A DNA stretch of 64,000 bases, taken from the NCBI RefSeq assembly GCF_002901845.1, contig NZ_PPQE01000025.1, forward strand, positions 726,579 to 790,578. The letters are read 5' to 3'. Under the pieces are notes generated by a model that worked only from the letters and a program-made list of their open reading frames with translations, was not told the origin of the DNA and did no database searches. Shown here in pieces: positions 1-10,412 of the stretch; within the stretch, counting starts at the first letter, position 1; each line of letters begins with the position of its first letter. The DNA comes from Staphylococcus hominis subsp. hominis (GTDB lineage Bacteria; Bacillota; Bacilli; Staphylococcales; Staphylococcaceae). Made by a program: the position numbers and the translations under genes.

Positions 1-1349
1 TTGATTTTAAATGTTGTGAATTGATTAAGTTCACTATCTACAGAAATGTAACCTCCATATTGACTCACAATCTTTTCAGCAATTGAAAGCCCTAAACCAT
101 TACCACCTTGGCTTCTTGCTCTAGATTTATCTACTCTATAGAAACGATCGAAAATAAATTCTTGATCTTCTTTTGGTATGCCTAAGCCGTGATCGGTAAT
201 TTCAATACTTATTTGTTTATTACGCAATTGTGTTTTAATACATATATGCTTTCTCTCTTTATCATATTTCATAGCATTGTCTATAAAAATTAAGATTAAT
301 TGTTCAAATTGATGACGATTAATTTGCAAAACTAAAGGTTTTTGTTCTAATTCAATCTCAAATAAATAATCTGGATGCAGTTGTTGAAGTGCCTTAATTC
401 GTGATTGAATTTCTTCATTGATATCAACGTCCTCTTTTTCTAAGGATTGCATATTTACTTTATCTTTGGTTAATAATAATAATTCTTCTACTAGCTTTGT
501 AATTCGATTCATTTCTTCTAATGAAATATTTAAAGATTCTTCTAAAATGTCAGGATCTTTCTTACCCCATCGTTTAATTAAATTTAAATGGCCTTGAATG
601 ATTTGAAGTGGTGTTCTTAACTCATGAGAAGCATCTTCAACAAATTGTCTTTGTTGATTAAAAGAGGCTTCAATTTGATACATCATTTCGTTGAAAGTTT
701 CTATTAAATTATCTGTTTCTTTATAACTTGTATCAAGTTCTAATTTATTTTGAAAACCATCGCGTCGTATTTGATTCATTTTATTAGACATTGTTACTAG
801 CGGTTTTGTAATGTTTTTAGAAATGAAATAGCTAATACATGCAGTAATCACTGTAGCGAGTAGACCAAAAACAACAGCAATAATATAAAGTGATTTTACT
901 AAGTTGTTATAATGCTCAAGAGAATGAATAAGTACGCTATAACCTTTAAAGTTTGGACTATGAAGTGGTTCAGTAATAACTAAATATTCTTTTCCATTAT
1001 TTCGCATTACCTGAATTCGATCGGTCTTTTGTAAATTGTTGTTAGGTATAAACTGAATTGTACTTTCATTAGATGATTTCATTATTCTTTGACCTATATG
1101 ATCGTAAATAATGACTTCTTCATAATTTTCTAATGAAGCACTTAAATCTAATATCGATATATTATTAATCGGACGCGTTTGAATTAAATTGACAATATCA
1201 CTTAAACTATGTTCTGCTTCATCCACTTCTCCTTCTCTTAAAGTATCTTTTAAGAAAAATATAATAATAAGACAAAATAAAATAATTGTCGTAAACATAA
1301 TCAATGTAGTGATTGTCATCCATTTATATTGTAATGTATGATTTTTCAT
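1..1349 (-). CDS. arlS: Sensor histidine kinase ArlS (3' end cut by window edge)
   Basis: Membrane kinase partner of ArlR; in S. aureus the pair controls adhesion, autolysis and virulence. Translating the minus strand from the ATG at 1349 gives an N-terminal transmembrane segment, an extracytoplasmic region, a second membrane segment, a HAMP linker, then a HisKA domain with SHELRTP around residue 239 (the phosphorylated His) and an ATPase domain toward position 1. About 449 codons are present against 451 in S. aureus as I remember it, so only the last few residues are missing. The start overlaps the arlR stop by one base (TAATG), which indicates translational coupling. The identification is firm; only the C-terminus is unseen. 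Confidence 0.95.
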   Translation of the reverse strand, partial: MKNHTLQYKWMTITTLIMFTTIILFCLIIIFFLKDTLREGEVDEAEHSLSDIVNLIQTRPINNISILDLSASLENYEEVIIYDHIGQRIMKSSNESTIQFIPNNNLQKTDRIQVMRNNGKEYLVITEPLHSPNFKGYSVLIHSLEHYNNLVKSLYIIAVVFGLLATVITACISYFISKNITKPLVTMSNKMNQIRRDGFQNKLELDTSYKETDNLIETFNEMMYQIEASFNQQRQFVEDASHELRTPLQIIQGHLNLIKRWGKKDPDILEESLNISLEEMNRITKLVEELLLLTKDKVNMQSLEKEDVDINEEIQSRIKALQQLHPDYLFEIELEQKPLVLQINRHQFEQLILIFIDNAMKYDKERKHICIKTQLRNKQISIEITDHGLGIPKEDQEFIFDRFYRVDKSRARSQGGNGLGLSIAEKIVSQYGGYISVDSELNQFTTFKI

Positions 1350-2008
1350 TATCGAATCACATATCCTACACCACGAACAGTTTCAATGACTTTCTCTTTA
1401 TTAAAAGGTTTCAATTTATTTCTTAAATATCTGATGTATACATCAACCACATTCGTTTCTACTTCACTATTGTATCCCCATACATGATTTAAAATTTGTT
1501 CACGTTGTAATACGTGATTGCGATTCGTTGCTAATAGATACAATAAATCATATTCAGTTTTAGTAAAATCTAATTGCTTGCCATCAACAGTTACTTTAAA
1601 TGCATCAATATCTATTCTGATACCATTGATATCGATAATATCTTTATGAGGCTGACGACGTAATACAGCGCGAATTCTTGCAAAAAGTTCCTCAATTTCA
1701 AAGGGCTTTACTATATAGTCATCTGCACCATAATCTAATCCAGTCACTTTATCGTAAGTATCACTTTTAGCAGTGATGATAATAATTGGTGTTGATTGCA
1801 CTTGGCGTACACGTCGACAAATTTCTAGTCCATTTATATTTGGTAACATTAAATCTAAAATAATTAAATCAAAATCGTTATTTAATGCTTTTTCTAAACC
1901 AGGTTCCCCATCATATTCGATGTCTACTTTATAACCATCATGTGTTAATTCTAATTCAAGAAATCTGGCTAAATTTTGTTCATCTTCTACGATTAAAATA
2001 TTAGTCAT
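1349..2008 (-). CDS. arlR: Response regulator ArlR
   Basis: OmpR/PhoB-type response regulator of 219 residues, phosphorylated by ArlS. The receiver domain has the acidic pocket (E8, D9), the phospho-acceptor D52 and the switch lysine in the IVKPF motif. The C-terminal winged helix ends in the usual [12 protein letters not shown] lies in frame at 2020, but the AGAGGTG ribosome-binding site overlaps it. The ATG at 2008 has the site about 9-11 bases upstream and matches the start of other staphylococcal ArlR proteins. The intergenic region upstream is shared with the divergently read isrR. A TGATAAAAT extended -10 near 2066-2074 may be its promoter. Confidence 0.97.
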   Translation of the reverse strand: MTNILIVEDEQNLARFLELELTHDGYKVDIEYDGEPGLEKALNNDFDLIILDLMLPNINGLEICRRVRQVQSTPIIIITAKSDTYDKVTGLDYGADDYIVKPFEIEELFARIRAVLRRQPHKDIIDINGIRIDIDAFKVTVDGKQLDFTKTEYDLLYLLATNRNHVLQREQILNHVWGYNSEVETNVVDVYIRYLRNKLKPFNKEKVIETVRGVGYVIR

Positions 2009-2120
2009 TTTTTCAGACACCTCTTTTTTAATAAACGTATGACTTCTCGTAATATAACCAATATTTTATCATAAAAATTATTTGTTACTAGAATGAATAA
2101 AATAAAAAGTAAAATTTTAA

Positions 2121-2148
2121 TTGACAATCATTATCAATAAGTTATAAT
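2121..2148 (+). promoter_or_regulatory. Promoter of isrR
   Basis: TTGACA at 2121-2126 and TATAAT at 2143-2148 are separated by 16 bases. Both hexamers match the sigma-A consensus perfectly, which is unusual in this window. Transcription should start near 2155-2157. No plus-strand open reading frame follows, so the promoter serves a non-coding RNA. Confidence 0.85.
2122..2136. promoter_or_regulatory. Fur box 1, over the isrR -35
   Basis: TGACAATCATTATCA matches the 7-1-7 Fur core TGATAATNATTATCA at all but one base. It covers the -35 element and spacer of the isrR promoter, so bound Fur would block RNA polymerase. Confidence 0.85.
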
Positions 2149-2154
2149 ATTAAT

Positions 2155-2169
2155 TGAAAATGATTATCA
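2155..2169. promoter_or_regulatory. Fur box 2, at the isrR start site
   Basis: TGAAAATGATTATCA matches the Fur 7-1-7 core with one mismatch. It lies over the predicted transcription start, 33 bases downstream of box 1. A weaker, partly degenerate copy in the opposite orientation lies at 2210-2224 inside the transcribed region. Confidence 0.85.
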
Positions 2170-2334
2170 ATTAATTCTAAGTTTCCCCTATAATTCAAAA
2201 TACTTAGAATTATAATCATTTTCAAGCCATTCCCCCCTTAATTTATGTGTCCGTAAATATTAATAAACGTTCGTTTTAAAACGATACGTAAATAATAAAT
2301 AAGTGCGCCAAATAAGGCGCACTTATTTATTGTT
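2156..2334 (+). ncRNA. isrR: IsrR, iron-responsive small regulatory RNA
   Basis: A roughly 175-nt RNA lies between a consensus promoter with two Fur boxes and a strong terminator. It contains a 10-bp stem (2173-2182 with 2202-2211) that presents a CCCC run (2185-2188) in its loop. A CCCCCC run follows at 2232-2237. Known: S. aureus IsrR, about 174 nt, lies between arlR and pgpB, is repressed by Fur, and uses C-rich loops to cover ribosome-binding sites of iron-using enzymes during iron starvation. Location, size, Fur sites and C runs all match. I see two clear C runs here, not three. No open reading frame in it looks coding. Confidence 0.85.
2297..2334. terminator. Bidirectional terminator, isrR (+) and pgpB (-)
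   Basis: A 13-bp perfect stem (2297-2309 with 2316-2328) with a GC-rich core and a 6-base loop. T-rich tracts follow in both directions. It ends isrR on the plus strand and the ctpA-to-pgpB transcript on the minus strand. Confidence 0.9.
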
Positions 2335-2957
2335 TATAAGATTGTAGGCTCATGTAATCCTTTTAATACTAAAGTTGAAAGAACGATACAGAAAGCACCT
2401 CCGATGATTCCTGCAATAATATCAGTTGGATAATGTACGCCTAAATAAACTCTTGAAATAGAAATGAGTAAAATAAGTGCCGCACATAGTCCGATAATAA
2501 CACCTTTTGTACTTCCTGATGCTCTACGTTGGGCAATATACATTGCACTTCCAAAAAATGAAGTCGAACCCATTGCATGTCCACTAGGAAAACTAAATCC
2601 AGAAATATCAATTAAACGTAGTAATGTTGGACGTTCGCGATCAAAAATATTTTTTAGTAAAGGATTTAATATACCTGATAGTGACATAGTGATAACAAAA
2701 AATAAAGCTTCAATTTTGTAACGTTTAAGCATTAAATAAGCAACAAGCATTAATGACAAACAAACCATTGCCCATACTTCCCCAATTTTTGTTGCACCTA
2801 ATAAAATAGATGTAGTAATAAAACTCTCCGATGCATAAATAAATTCATATACTTCATTATCAATCCATTTGCCTAAACGTGATTCATGGAAAAATGCAAT
2901 GATGCCAAAGATTAATGTAAAAACAATGAGCAATGTAATGCGTTTCGTTCTATTCAT
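2334..2957 (-). CDS. pgpB: PAP2-family membrane lipid phosphatase
   Basis: Membrane phosphatase of 207 residues, probably acting on undecaprenyl pyrophosphate or phosphatidylglycerol phosphate at the outer face of the membrane. All three PAP2 signature motifs are present: K102 to RP at 109-110, PSGH at 124-127, and SR at 168-169 with H175 and D179. Five or six hydrophobic helices surround them. The ATG at 2957 is preferred over the TTG at 2960 because AGGAGG lies 8 bases upstream of it. It is the last gene of the ctpA-GNAT-murG-pgpB run. The exact substrate cannot be read from the sequence. Confidence 0.85.
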   Translation of the reverse strand: MNRTKRITLLIVFTLIFGIIAFFHESRLGKWIDNEVYEFIYASESFITTSILLGATKIGEVWAMVCLSLMLVAYLMLKRYKIEALFFVITMSLSGILNPLLKNIFDRERPTLLRLIDISGFSFPSGHAMGSTSFFGSAMYIAQRRASGSTKGVIIGLCAALILLISISRVYLGVHYPTDIIAGIIGGAFCIVLSTLVLKGLHEPTIL

Positions 2958-2974
2958 CAATTGGTCCTCCTATA

Positions 2975-4042
2975 TTAAAGCGCATCGTTCAAGATTTTAT
3001 TAAATAAGTCTTCTTTAGTATAACTTTCTTTATAAGATTCCATTTGATGAATAATATCATTACGGTGAGACTCAATTTGTTTTAGTTGTTCGAGTAATTT
3101 GAATTGTGTAAGTTGATCTTCTGGAATCATTTTTCCATATCCTTTGGATTCAAAATATTTAGCATTGTCAATTTGATCTCCTCTAGATTGATCAAGTCCT
3201 AGTGGTATTAGCAACATTGGGATTCTTAAAGTCAAGAATTCATAGATAGCATTAGAACCTGCACGACTTACGACTGTGTCTGTAATCGATAATAAATGCG
3301 TTAATTCTTCTTTAACAAATTCATATTGGATATATCCTTTTTGTTTATAAGACTCATCTACTAATCCATGCCCCGTCAAATGAATGATTTGATAATCATG
3401 TAGTAAAGCTTCAAGATTCTCTCTAATAATATCATTTAATTTTTTACTACCTAGGCTACCACCCATAACAAGTAATACTTTTTTATCTGAATCAAACCCT
3501 GTTATTTCATAACCTTTTTGTTGATTACCTTCTTTTAAATCTTCTCTAATTGTTGCTCCTACAAAATCAGCTTTATCTTTAGGTAGATATTTAAGCGTAT
3601 CTTCAAATGTTGTATATATTTTTTTTGAAAATTTTAAAGATATTTTATTTGCTAAACCAGGAGTTAAATCTGATTCATGAATAATGGTAGGAATATTCAA
3701 TGAACGTGCTGCTATAACAACAGGAACAGAAACAAATCCTCCTTTAGAAAATAATAAGTCAGGCTTTTCTTTTTTTAGAACGCGACGGGCATCTAAGATA
3801 CCTTTTAATACTTTAAAAACATCTTTTGCATTTTCAAAAGATAAATAACGACGTAGTTTACCACTTGAAATTGGGTAATATTTAATATTCGAAATTTGTG
3901 ATTCAATCATTTCTCGTTCAATTCCGTTTTTAGAGCCAATATAAAAAACTTGATGTCCTTTTTCTAATGCAGTTGGAATTAAACTTAAGTTCACAGACAC
4001 ATGGCCTACTGTGCCGCCTCCGGTAAACGCAATTTTAGACAT
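2975..4042 (-). CDS. murG: UDP-GlcNAc:lipid I N-acetylglucosaminyltransferase MurG
   Basis: Transfers GlcNAc from UDP-GlcNAc to lipid I on the inner membrane face, giving lipid II for peptidoglycan. The 355-residue protein has the two-domain GT-B layout: an N-terminal GGGTVGHV glycine loop (residues 8-15), the acceptor-side region with FSKGGFVSVP, and the C-terminal donor-binding stretch with SRAGSNAIYEF and PLGLDQSRGDQ. Staphylococcal MurG carries TVGH where E. coli has TGGH. An ATG with GAGG 9 bases upstream begins the gene. It sits between the GNAT gene and pgpB with gaps of 17-18 bases, so co-transcription is likely. Confidence 0.97.
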   Translation of the reverse strand: MSKIAFTGGGTVGHVSVNLSLIPTALEKGHQVFYIGSKNGIEREMIESQISNIKYYPISSGKLRRYLSFENAKDVFKVLKGILDARRVLKKEKPDLLFSKGGFVSVPVVIAARSLNIPTIIHESDLTPGLANKISLKFSKKIYTTFEDTLKYLPKDKADFVGATIREDLKEGNQQKGYEITGFDSDKKVLLVMGGSLGSKKLNDIIRENLEALLHDYQIIHLTGHGLVDESYKQKGYIQYEFVKEELTHLLSITDTVVSRAGSNAIYEFLTLRIPMLLIPLGLDQSRGDQIDNAKYFESKGYGKMIPEDQLTQFKLLEQLKQIESHRNDIIHQMESYKESYTKEDLFNKILNDAL

Positions 4043-4060
4043 GATTATTAACCTCTATTC

Positions 4061-4564
4061 TTATATGTTTTTATAATATGCATAGAATGGTGCGCCTCTA
4101 TTGAATGGATGATAGTCAATTTCTGTTTCTCCTACTTTTTGGAAACCAAATTTCTCGAATAAACCTTGAGCAGGTTTATTTAATGCAAAAGTATCTGTCA
4201 GAATCACATGGATATGATGTTCTTCTGCTAATTTAACTGCAAAATCAAATAATTGAGTTGCTGCACCTTTATAATCTTTAGAACCAACTAATCTATGAAT
4301 AACATAAGCGTTATTTCTATCAATTGGCCATTCTAAATTATCATACCACTCTGATTGTTGTTGGTCGACAACAATAAATCCATAAATAGTGTTATTTTCT
4401 TCTAAAACATACAACGTCTTAGTATCAATATCTGCCTTAAAATGTTCAGGAGTTGGGTACTTATCGTCCCACTGATTATTCCCAAATGATTTCATTAAAT
4501 CTTTTGCTTCTGACACTAATATTTCGATTTGATTAATATCTTCATGTTTACCTAGTCTAATCAT
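4061..4564 (-). CDS. GNAT-family N-acetyltransferase
   Basis: A 167-residue GCN5-related acetyltransferase that would use acetyl-CoA; its acceptor is unknown. The central segment (residues ~55-65, YGFIVVD) and the HRLV strand followed by KGAATQLFDFA (~90-105) fit motif A. NKPAQGLFEKFGFQKVGE near residues 125-145 is the typical C-terminal GNAT element. It lies between ctpA and murG with short gaps (17-18 bases), a conserved arrangement in staphylococci, which suggests but does not prove an envelope-related role. Confidence 0.85.
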   Translation of the reverse strand: MIRLGKHEDINQIEILVSEAKDLMKSFGNNQWDDKYPTPEHFKADIDTKTLYVLEENNTIYGFIVVDQQQSEWYDNLEWPIDRNNAYVIHRLVGSKDYKGAATQLFDFAVKLAEEHHIHVILTDTFALNKPAQGLFEKFGFQKVGETEIDYHPFNRGAPFYAYYKNI

Positions 4565-4581
4565 ATAATAGATATTCCTTT

Positions 4582-6051
4582 CTATTTTATTAATTTTAAT
4601 AATTTATCTAAGACCGTGTCTTCATTATTTGATTTTTCAACTAATAATTGAGTGAATTTTTCATTTGTTTTGGTATCAAATTTTCCCGTTTCAGATAGTT
4701 GATTATTTGATTGGAATAGTTTAATAGTATTAGCTAATTGATTATCAAATTGGTTTGATTCATCTCCGTTATAATAACCTAAAGCATCTAAACCAATTTT
4801 TATTGATTTAACATTTTTATTATTATCGCCAACAGAATATGTTTTATCAGACGGAATAACACTTAATGATTGATACTTAGGAGAATCAATTGTAACATCT
4901 GGTCTAATACCTTTTCCATGAATATAATGATCATCAGGTGTTAACCATTTCATTTGTGTATATTTTAATAATGAGCCATCTTTAAGTTCTCGTGTGGTTT
5001 GAACGATTCCTTTACCAAATGTTTTTGAGCCATACACTTTAGCTTTATGATGATCTTTCATTGCTCCTGTAAAGACCTCTGACGCACTTGCGGAACCTTC
5101 ATTTACTAAAATACTCACTTTCATATCTTTAACATCTTTTAAAGCATCATTAGAAGTTTTAATTGCTTCTTTATCATTGCCTTTTTCAAGTTGAACAACA
5201 GTCTGACCTTTATCAATAAAAATATTAGCCATTTTAACTGCCTCATCTAATAATCCACCTGGATTATTACGCAAGTCTAAGATGATATTTCGAACACCAG
5301 CATTATGAGCTTTTATAATTGCAGATTTTAATTCACCCGCAGTATTCTGTTGGAATTTAGTAATCGTAAATACACCTATGTTACCTTTTTTCTTATATTC
5401 CACACTTTTAACATGAATTTTACCACGTTTAATGTTAATATCTTTTTCTTCAGAACCGCGTTTAATAGTTAACTTAACATTTGAGCCTTCTTTACCTCTT
5501 ACCACTTTAACAACTTGATCTAAAGGTTTACCTACCACTGACTTGCCATTAACTTTTGTGACAATATCTTTAGGTTGAAGGCCAGCTTTTTCAGCAGGAG
5601 AATCTTTCATGGGACTGGTAATCATAATATCTTTATTTTTCTTTTGCATTTCTGCACCAATACCTACAAAATCTCCAGATACATCTTCATTAAAGCTCTT
5701 TGTTTCAGACTTTGTCATGTATTCAGAATATGGATCTTTTAATTCTTTTACCATACCATTAATCGCAGCTTCAGAAAGTTTACTTGAGTTTTGTTTTTTG
5801 TAATAATCTGTATCTAACGTTTTATATGCAAATTCTATTTTTTTCATTTCTTGACGTTCTTCTTTAGTTAAACCACTTAATTTATGATTGATTCCTATCG
5901 TCGCAAATACAGCTATAATCGTTGTAATGATAATAACACTTAATAAAATTAAGATAAACTGCCATATTGTCAAATGCATCTTTTTTTTAGTAGATGCATA
6001 TCTTTTTTCATCTGATTGTCCGTCATGGTGCTCCTCAGAATGATTATTCAT
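4582..6051 (-). CDS. ctpA: C-terminal processing serine protease CtpA (S41)
   Basis: Membrane-anchored tail-specific protease of 489 residues acting at the cell wall face. Order: a charged cytoplasmic N-terminus, one membrane helix (~31-54), a PDZ domain (~125-210), the S41 protease domain with the Ser-Lys catalytic pair S322 (in GSASASE) and K347 (in FGKG) plus Q351, and a C-terminal peptidoglycan-binding domain (~405-470). Spacing of S to K (25) and K to Q (4) matches the CtpA/CtpB family. GAGGAAG precedes the ATG. It heads the ctpA-GNAT-murG-pgpB transcript. Confidence 0.95.
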   Translation of the reverse strand: MNNHSEEHHDGQSDEKRYASTKKKMHLTIWQFILILLSVIIITTIIAVFATIGINHKLSGLTKEERQEMKKIEFAYKTLDTDYYKKQNSSKLSEAAINGMVKELKDPYSEYMTKSETKSFNEDVSGDFVGIGAEMQKKNKDIMITSPMKDSPAEKAGLQPKDIVTKVNGKSVVGKPLDQVVKVVRGKEGSNVKLTIKRGSEEKDINIKRGKIHVKSVEYKKKGNIGVFTITKFQQNTAGELKSAIIKAHNAGVRNIILDLRNNPGGLLDEAVKMANIFIDKGQTVVQLEKGNDKEAIKTSNDALKDVKDMKVSILVNEGSASASEVFTGAMKDHHKAKVYGSKTFGKGIVQTTRELKDGSLLKYTQMKWLTPDDHYIHGKGIRPDVTIDSPKYQSLSVIPSDKTYSVGDNNKNVKSIKIGLDALGYYNGDESNQFDNQLANTIKLFQSNNQLSETGKFDTKTNEKFTQLLVEKSNNEDTVLDKLLKLIK

Positions 6052-6165
6052 AAAATCACTTCCTCTAATTACATCTTGTCTCTTATCATTTTTTATAAAG
6101 ACATACCTAGTATGTCTTTATTTTTGAGCAAACGCAAATTATAAGAAATTGTATTTCTTAATTAG

Positions 6166-6219
6166 ATAAAAATAAAAAGAGTGGCATATAAATCTAAAAT
6201 TAAGATTTATATGCCACTC
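6166..6219 (-). terminator. Terminator after yozE
   Basis: A 17-bp perfect stem (6179-6195 with 6203-6219) followed on the minus strand by TTTTTATTTTT. It ends the msrA-msrB-crr-yozE transcript. The rest of the 200-base gap holds the ctpA upstream region. Confidence 0.9.
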
Positions 6220-6251
6220 CATATCATATTTAGACATAAAACGAATTTAAA

Positions 6252-6473
6252 TTAGAATTTTAACCATTCTGTATATTCTTCATATAAATCATCAAATACG
6301 GACATAGGTAACGTAATGTCACTTTGCATTTCGATATAGTCTGATAATATGTTGAAGTCACTTTCATGTTTTGGAAACGATAAGTCATTGAAAATGTCTT
6401 CGGCTAATTCACCTTTATCATCTTTACGTCCTCTAACCGTTAAGGCAAATTGATAAAATGAATGATCTTTCAT
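6252..6473 (-). CDS. YozE family protein (UPF0346)
   Basis: A 73-residue acidic protein with the YozE/SAM-like fold pattern: [26 protein letters not shown] at the N-terminus, an FPKHESDFN turn, and an aromatic C-terminus. Members are conserved in Firmicutes without a demonstrated function. Its start overlaps the last bases of crr, so it is translated as part of the msr-crr operon. Confidence 0.85.
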   Translation of the reverse strand: MKDHSFYQFALTVRGRKDDKGELAEDIFNDLSFPKHESDFNILSDYIEMQSDITLPMSVFDDLYEEYTEWLKF

Positions 6474-6973
6474 TAGCTCATTGTCACATCGACAACTTTA
6501 GTTTCACCTTTAATAACAGCTTTAACATCATCGAGTGAAATAGATTCTGTTTGATCAGAATTTGTAATAATAATAGGTGAAATAACTGATTTGGCATTAT
6601 TTCTAATAAATTCTAAATCGAATTTGAGTAGAGGGTCGCCTACTTGTACTGTATCACCACTGCTAACAAGTACATTAAATCCTTCACCGTCTAACTGCAC
6701 CGTATCTAAACCAATGTGTACTAAAATTTCAAGACCATTTTTAGTTTTTAAACCAATTGCATGTTTTGTTGGAAAAACATTATCAACTTTTCCAGCAACT
6801 GGGGAAACTACTTCACCTTCAGTAGGATTAATACCGAAACCTTCACCCATCATTTTTTGGGCAAATACAGGATCTGGTATATCTTCAATTTTGACATATT
6901 CGCCTGTTAATGGTGCATATAGTTGAGTTTCTTTATTGACTTCTTTATCTTTACCAAATAATTTTTTAAACAT
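6473..6973 (-). CDS. crr: PTS glucose-type EIIA component
   Basis: Soluble EIIA-Glc domain protein of 166 residues that passes phosphate from HPr to sugar-specific EIIBC permeases. H71 (in PTKHAIG) and H86 (in ILVHIGLD) are the conserved pair; the second is the phosphorylated histidine. The N-terminal ~20 residues form the usual basic lead. It lies between msrB (12-base gap) and yozE (overlap). This coupling of a PTS protein with methionine sulfoxide reductases is also seen in S. aureus. Catabolite-regulatory functions of enteric Crr should not be assumed here. Confidence 0.95.
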   Translation of the reverse strand: MFKKLFGKDKEVNKETQLYAPLTGEYVKIEDIPDPVFAQKMMGEGFGINPTEGEVVSPVAGKVDNVFPTKHAIGLKTKNGLEILVHIGLDTVQLDGEGFNVLVSSGDTVQVGDPLLKFDLEFIRNNAKSVISPIIITNSDQTESISLDDVKAVIKGETKVVDVTMS

Positions 6974-6985
6974 TATTCATCGCTC

Positions 6986-7414
6986 CTATTTATTAAAATG
7001 TGGAATCAAATCGCCATATCCTAATTCTTCTAATTTTTCGTATGGAATAAATTGAATAGCTGCAGAATTAATACAATAACGCAATCCGCCACTTTCTTTT
7101 GGGCCATCATTGAATACGTGACCTAAATGACTGTTAGCATTTTCTGATCTAACTTCAGTTCGAATCATACCAAATGATTTATCTACGAGTTCAACAATTT
7201 CATCATCATCTAATGCTTTTGAGAAACTCGGCCAACCACAATCAGATTCAAATTTCTCTTCAGAAGTAAATAAAGGCTTACCAGAAATTTTATCTACGTA
7301 TATTCCTTTATCAAAATGATTCCAATATTCATTTTGAAAAGGAGGTTCTGTACCATTTTCTTGAGTAACAAGATACTCCATATCATTTAATTCGCTTTTA
7401 TCTTTTTTAATCAT
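6986..7414 (-). CDS. msrB: Peptide-methionine (R)-S-oxide reductase MsrB
   Basis: Repairs the R-epimer of methionine sulfoxide in oxidised proteins. At 142 residues it shows the SelR-fold landmarks ESDCGWPSF and [10 protein letters not shown], plus the catalytic cysteine in [13 protein letters not shown]. It lacks the paired CxxC zinc motifs; the CGWP cysteine may act as resolving cysteine. It overlaps the end of msrA by 8 bases, with its GGGGGT ribosome-binding site inside msrA, so the two repair enzymes are made together. Confidence 0.96.
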   Translation of the reverse strand: MIKKDKSELNDMEYLVTQENGTEPPFQNEYWNHFDKGIYVDKISGKPLFTSEEKFESDCGWPSFSKALDDDEIVELVDKSFGMIRTEVRSENANSHLGHVFNDGPKESGGLRYCINSAAIQFIPYEKLEELGYGDLIPHFNK

Positions 7415-7934
7415 TTTGAGACCCCCAATGTGATTCTATAAATGCTTTTCTACCAGAACCGCGTTGATATTGCTCATAATGCATAGGATTTTTTTTATAA
7501 TAGTCTTGATGGTAATCTTCTGCTGGATAAAAGTTTTTGTAAGGAAGAACTGGTGTGATGATTGGTTTTTTAAAAATACCTTCTTCATTTAGTTGTTGGA
7601 TTTTTAATTCGGCAGCCTTTTTTTGTTGTTCATCGTGATAAAATATTGCTGGTTCATAGCTTTCGCCTCTATCAAAAAATTGCCCTTTATTATCTGTCGG
7701 GTCAAATATTTTAAAGTAAACATCTAAAATATTTTCAAATGACGTAATATCTGGATTATAAGTAATTTGAACTGCTTCTCTATGACCCGTTTGATTTGAA
7801 CATACTTGTTCATACGTTGGATTTTCTATATCTCCGCCGCTATAACCTGATACGACATCTTCAATACCTGGGTAAGATGTAAAGGGTTTAACCATACACC
7901 AGAAACATCCTCCTGCTAATGTTGCATATGCCAT
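7407..7934 (-). CDS. msrA: Peptide-methionine (S)-S-oxide reductase MsrA
   Basis: Repairs the S-epimer of methionine sulfoxide. The 175-residue protein starts [13 protein letters not shown]; the first cysteine of GCFWC (C10) is catalytic. The downstream SGYSGG, EAVQ and ED-Y-HQ-Y motifs ([11 protein letters not shown]) line the active site. AGGAGG lies 7 bases before the ATG. First gene of msrA-msrB-crr-yozE. Staphylococci often carry more than one msrA; this is the one paired with msrB. Confidence 0.96.
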   Translation of the reverse strand: MAYATLAGGCFWCMVKPFTSYPGIEDVVSGYSGGDIENPTYEQVCSNQTGHREAVQITYNPDITSFENILDVYFKIFDPTDNKGQFFDRGESYEPAIFYHDEQQKKAAELKIQQLNEEGIFKKPIITPVLPYKNFYPAEDYHQDYYKKNPMHYEQYQRGSGRKAFIESHWGSQND

Positions 7935-8036
7935 TATATTACCTCCTCTATCTTTCTTTAAATTTACGATATAATGATATTAAATTAAAGTAATTAACTC
8001 AGAAATCAATAACTTAAGTGACCTATTATTTATCTA

Positions 8037-8882
8037 TTATCCTCTAACTACGACAAGACCGATAGCGCCTTGACCAGTGTGTGTAGAAATGACTGGTGTC
8101 GTTACATTAACATCATAGCTTTGTTGTCCAAATGCTTCATTAAATTGATTTTTTACTTTTTCAACAAATTCAATCGTATTTGCATGTGCAATACCAATCG
8201 ATTGAATAGTATGATTTTCAATAAATTTAGCAATTTCTTTTTTTAGATATTGAATACTAGAATTTTGAGTACGAGAATTATGTACGATTTCTAAATATCC
8301 CTCTCTAAGTGTTCCTATCGGTTTTATTTTCATTATATTTCCGATTAAACCTTTTGTTTTACTGATGCGTCCACCTTTAATTAATTGATTGAGTTGGCCA
8401 ATAACAACAAATAGTTTAATATTTTTCTGCAAGTCTGAAATATGTTTAATAATTTCTATACTTGAAAGATTAGTATTTACAAGTTCTACTAAACGTTGAA
8501 TTTGGTATGCTAATCCAAATGAAATTGATTTTGAATCAATCACATTTACTTTTGCTTCAACCATATTGCTCGCTTGTAAAGCAGTCTGATATGTTCCACT
8601 TAATCCTGAAGACATATGAATACTAAAGATTTCTACATCGTCATTGTCATTATCAAGTTGTTCATATAATTCAATAAATTTACCAATTGATGGCTGACTC
8701 GTTTTGACGTCAGCGTTTTCTTCAATACGTTTAATGTACTCCTCAGATGAGATATCTACTTGATCTACAAATGATTCTTTATCAATAGTTAAATTTAATG
8801 GAACGACATGTATGTTATGTTGATTTAAATATTCAGCTGATAAATCTGAGGTAGAGTCTGTAACGATTACTTGTTTAGTCAT
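8037..8882 (-). CDS. fakB2: DegV-family fatty-acid-binding protein FakB2
   Basis: The DegV protein FakB holds a fatty acid while the kinase FakA phosphorylates it, feeding host fatty acids into phospholipid synthesis. The 281-residue protein starts VTDSTSDLS, has the TSQPSIG and [11 protein letters not shown] ligand loops, and ends with [13 protein letters not shown]. Its position next to dfrA matches S. aureus FakB2 (the oleate-preferring type), and the sequence resembles it closely. Last gene of thyA-dfrA-fakB2; GAGGAG precedes the ATG. The FakB2 assignment over FakB1 rests on synteny and remembered similarity. Confidence 0.85.
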   Translation of the reverse strand: MTKQVIVTDSTSDLSAEYLNQHNIHVVPLNLTIDKESFVDQVDISSEEYIKRIEENADVKTSQPSIGKFIELYEQLDNDNDDVEIFSIHMSSGLSGTYQTALQASNMVEAKVNVIDSKSISFGLAYQIQRLVELVNTNLSSIEIIKHISDLQKNIKLFVVIGQLNQLIKGGRISKTKGLIGNIMKIKPIGTLREGYLEIVHNSRTQNSSIQYLKKEIAKFIENHTIQSIGIAHANTIEFVEKVKNQFNEAFGQQSYDVNVTTPVISTHTGQGAIGLVVVRG

Positions 8883-8903
8883 AATTTCTCCTCTTAGTTT
8901 ATT

Positions 8904-9380
<477 letters not shown>

Positions 9381-9421
9381 TTATCATATCCCCTTTTAGT
9401 TTATTTTTAATTAAAGATAGA

Positions 9422-10378
9422 TTACACAGCAATGGGCGCTTTAATTGCTGGATGAGATTGATAATCTACAAGTTCTAAATCTTCATAATTAATATCAAAG
9501 ATTGATTGTTCAGAGTTTATTTTTAATGTAGGAGGTGCAAAACTTTCTCTAGAAAGTTGAGTCTTGATTGCCTCTATATGATTAGAATAAATATGTGCAT
9601 CTCCAAAAGTATGAATGAATTCTCCAACTTCTAAATTACATTCTTTAGCAATTAAATGCGTAAGTAATGCATAACTTGCAATATTAAAAGGCACACCTAG
9701 GAAAATATCTGCACTACGTTGGTAAAGTTGACAACTTAATTTGCCATCTTGTACATAGAACTGAAACATTGTATGACATGGTGGTAATGCCATACTATCA
9801 ATTTCAGTCGGATTCCATGCTGAAACAATGTGTCTTCTCGAATTAGGATTTGTCTTAATTTGTTGAATAACTGTTTTAAGCTGATCGAAATGATTACCAT
9901 ATTGATCTACCCAATCACGCCATTGTTTTCCATAGACATGTCCTAAATCACCATATTTTTTAGCAAAAGTATCATCATTTAACACTTTCTCTTTAAATTT
10001 TTTCATTTCCTGTTGGTACATTTTATTGAAATTTTCATCTTTTTGAGAACGATGTCCAAAATTTGTCATATCTGGACCATGATAATCTTCAGATTGAATA
10101 TATTTTTCAAAAGCCCATTCATTCCAAATATTATTATTATATTTTAATAAATACTTAATATTAGTATCTCCTTTTATAAACCACAATAACTCAGTAGCAA
10201 TAAGTTTGAAAGATACTTTTTTTGTAGTGAGTAAAGGGAATCCCTTCGTTAAATCGAAGCGGATTTGATGTCCAAATTTAGAAATGGTACCTGTATGTGT
10301 TCTATCATCACGTTGATTACCAATTTCTAAAATGTCATTACATAAATCGTGATAAGCCGAATCAAAAGGATTGAGCAT
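9422..10378 (-). CDS. thyA: Thymidylate synthase
   Basis: Makes dTMP from dUMP with methylene-tetrahydrofolate, producing the dihydrofolate that the next gene's enzyme recycles. The 318-residue protein contains the catalytic cysteine in [11 protein letters not shown], the [10 protein letters not shown] arginine pair, and the C-terminal PAIKAPIAV. An upstream in-frame extension to 10414 exists, but [13 protein letters not shown] at 10378 fits the family start and has AGGAGAG 8 bases upstream. First gene of thyA-dfrA-fakB2. Confidence 0.97.
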   Translation of the reverse strand: MLNPFDSAYHDLCNDILEIGNQRDDRTHTGTISKFGHQIRFDLTKGFPLLTTKKVSFKLIATELLWFIKGDTNIKYLLKYNNNIWNEWAFEKYIQSEDYHGPDMTNFGHRSQKDENFNKMYQQEMKKFKEKVLNDDTFAKKYGDLGHVYGKQWRDWVDQYGNHFDQLKTVIQQIKTNPNSRRHIVSAWNPTEIDSMALPPCHTMFQFYVQDGKLSCQLYQRSADIFLGVPFNIASYALLTHLIAKECNLEVGEFIHTFGDAHIYSNHIEAIKTQLSRESFAPPTLKINSEQSIFDINYEDLELVDYQSHPAIKAPIAV

Positions 10379-10412
10379 ATGTACATCTCTCCTAAATTTT
10401 ATATTAATTATC

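Noticed and set aside
2210-2224. Third Fur-like box inside isrR
   Set aside because: It matches the core less well and partly forms the first isrR stem, so it is more likely a structural coincidence; mentioned only under box 2.
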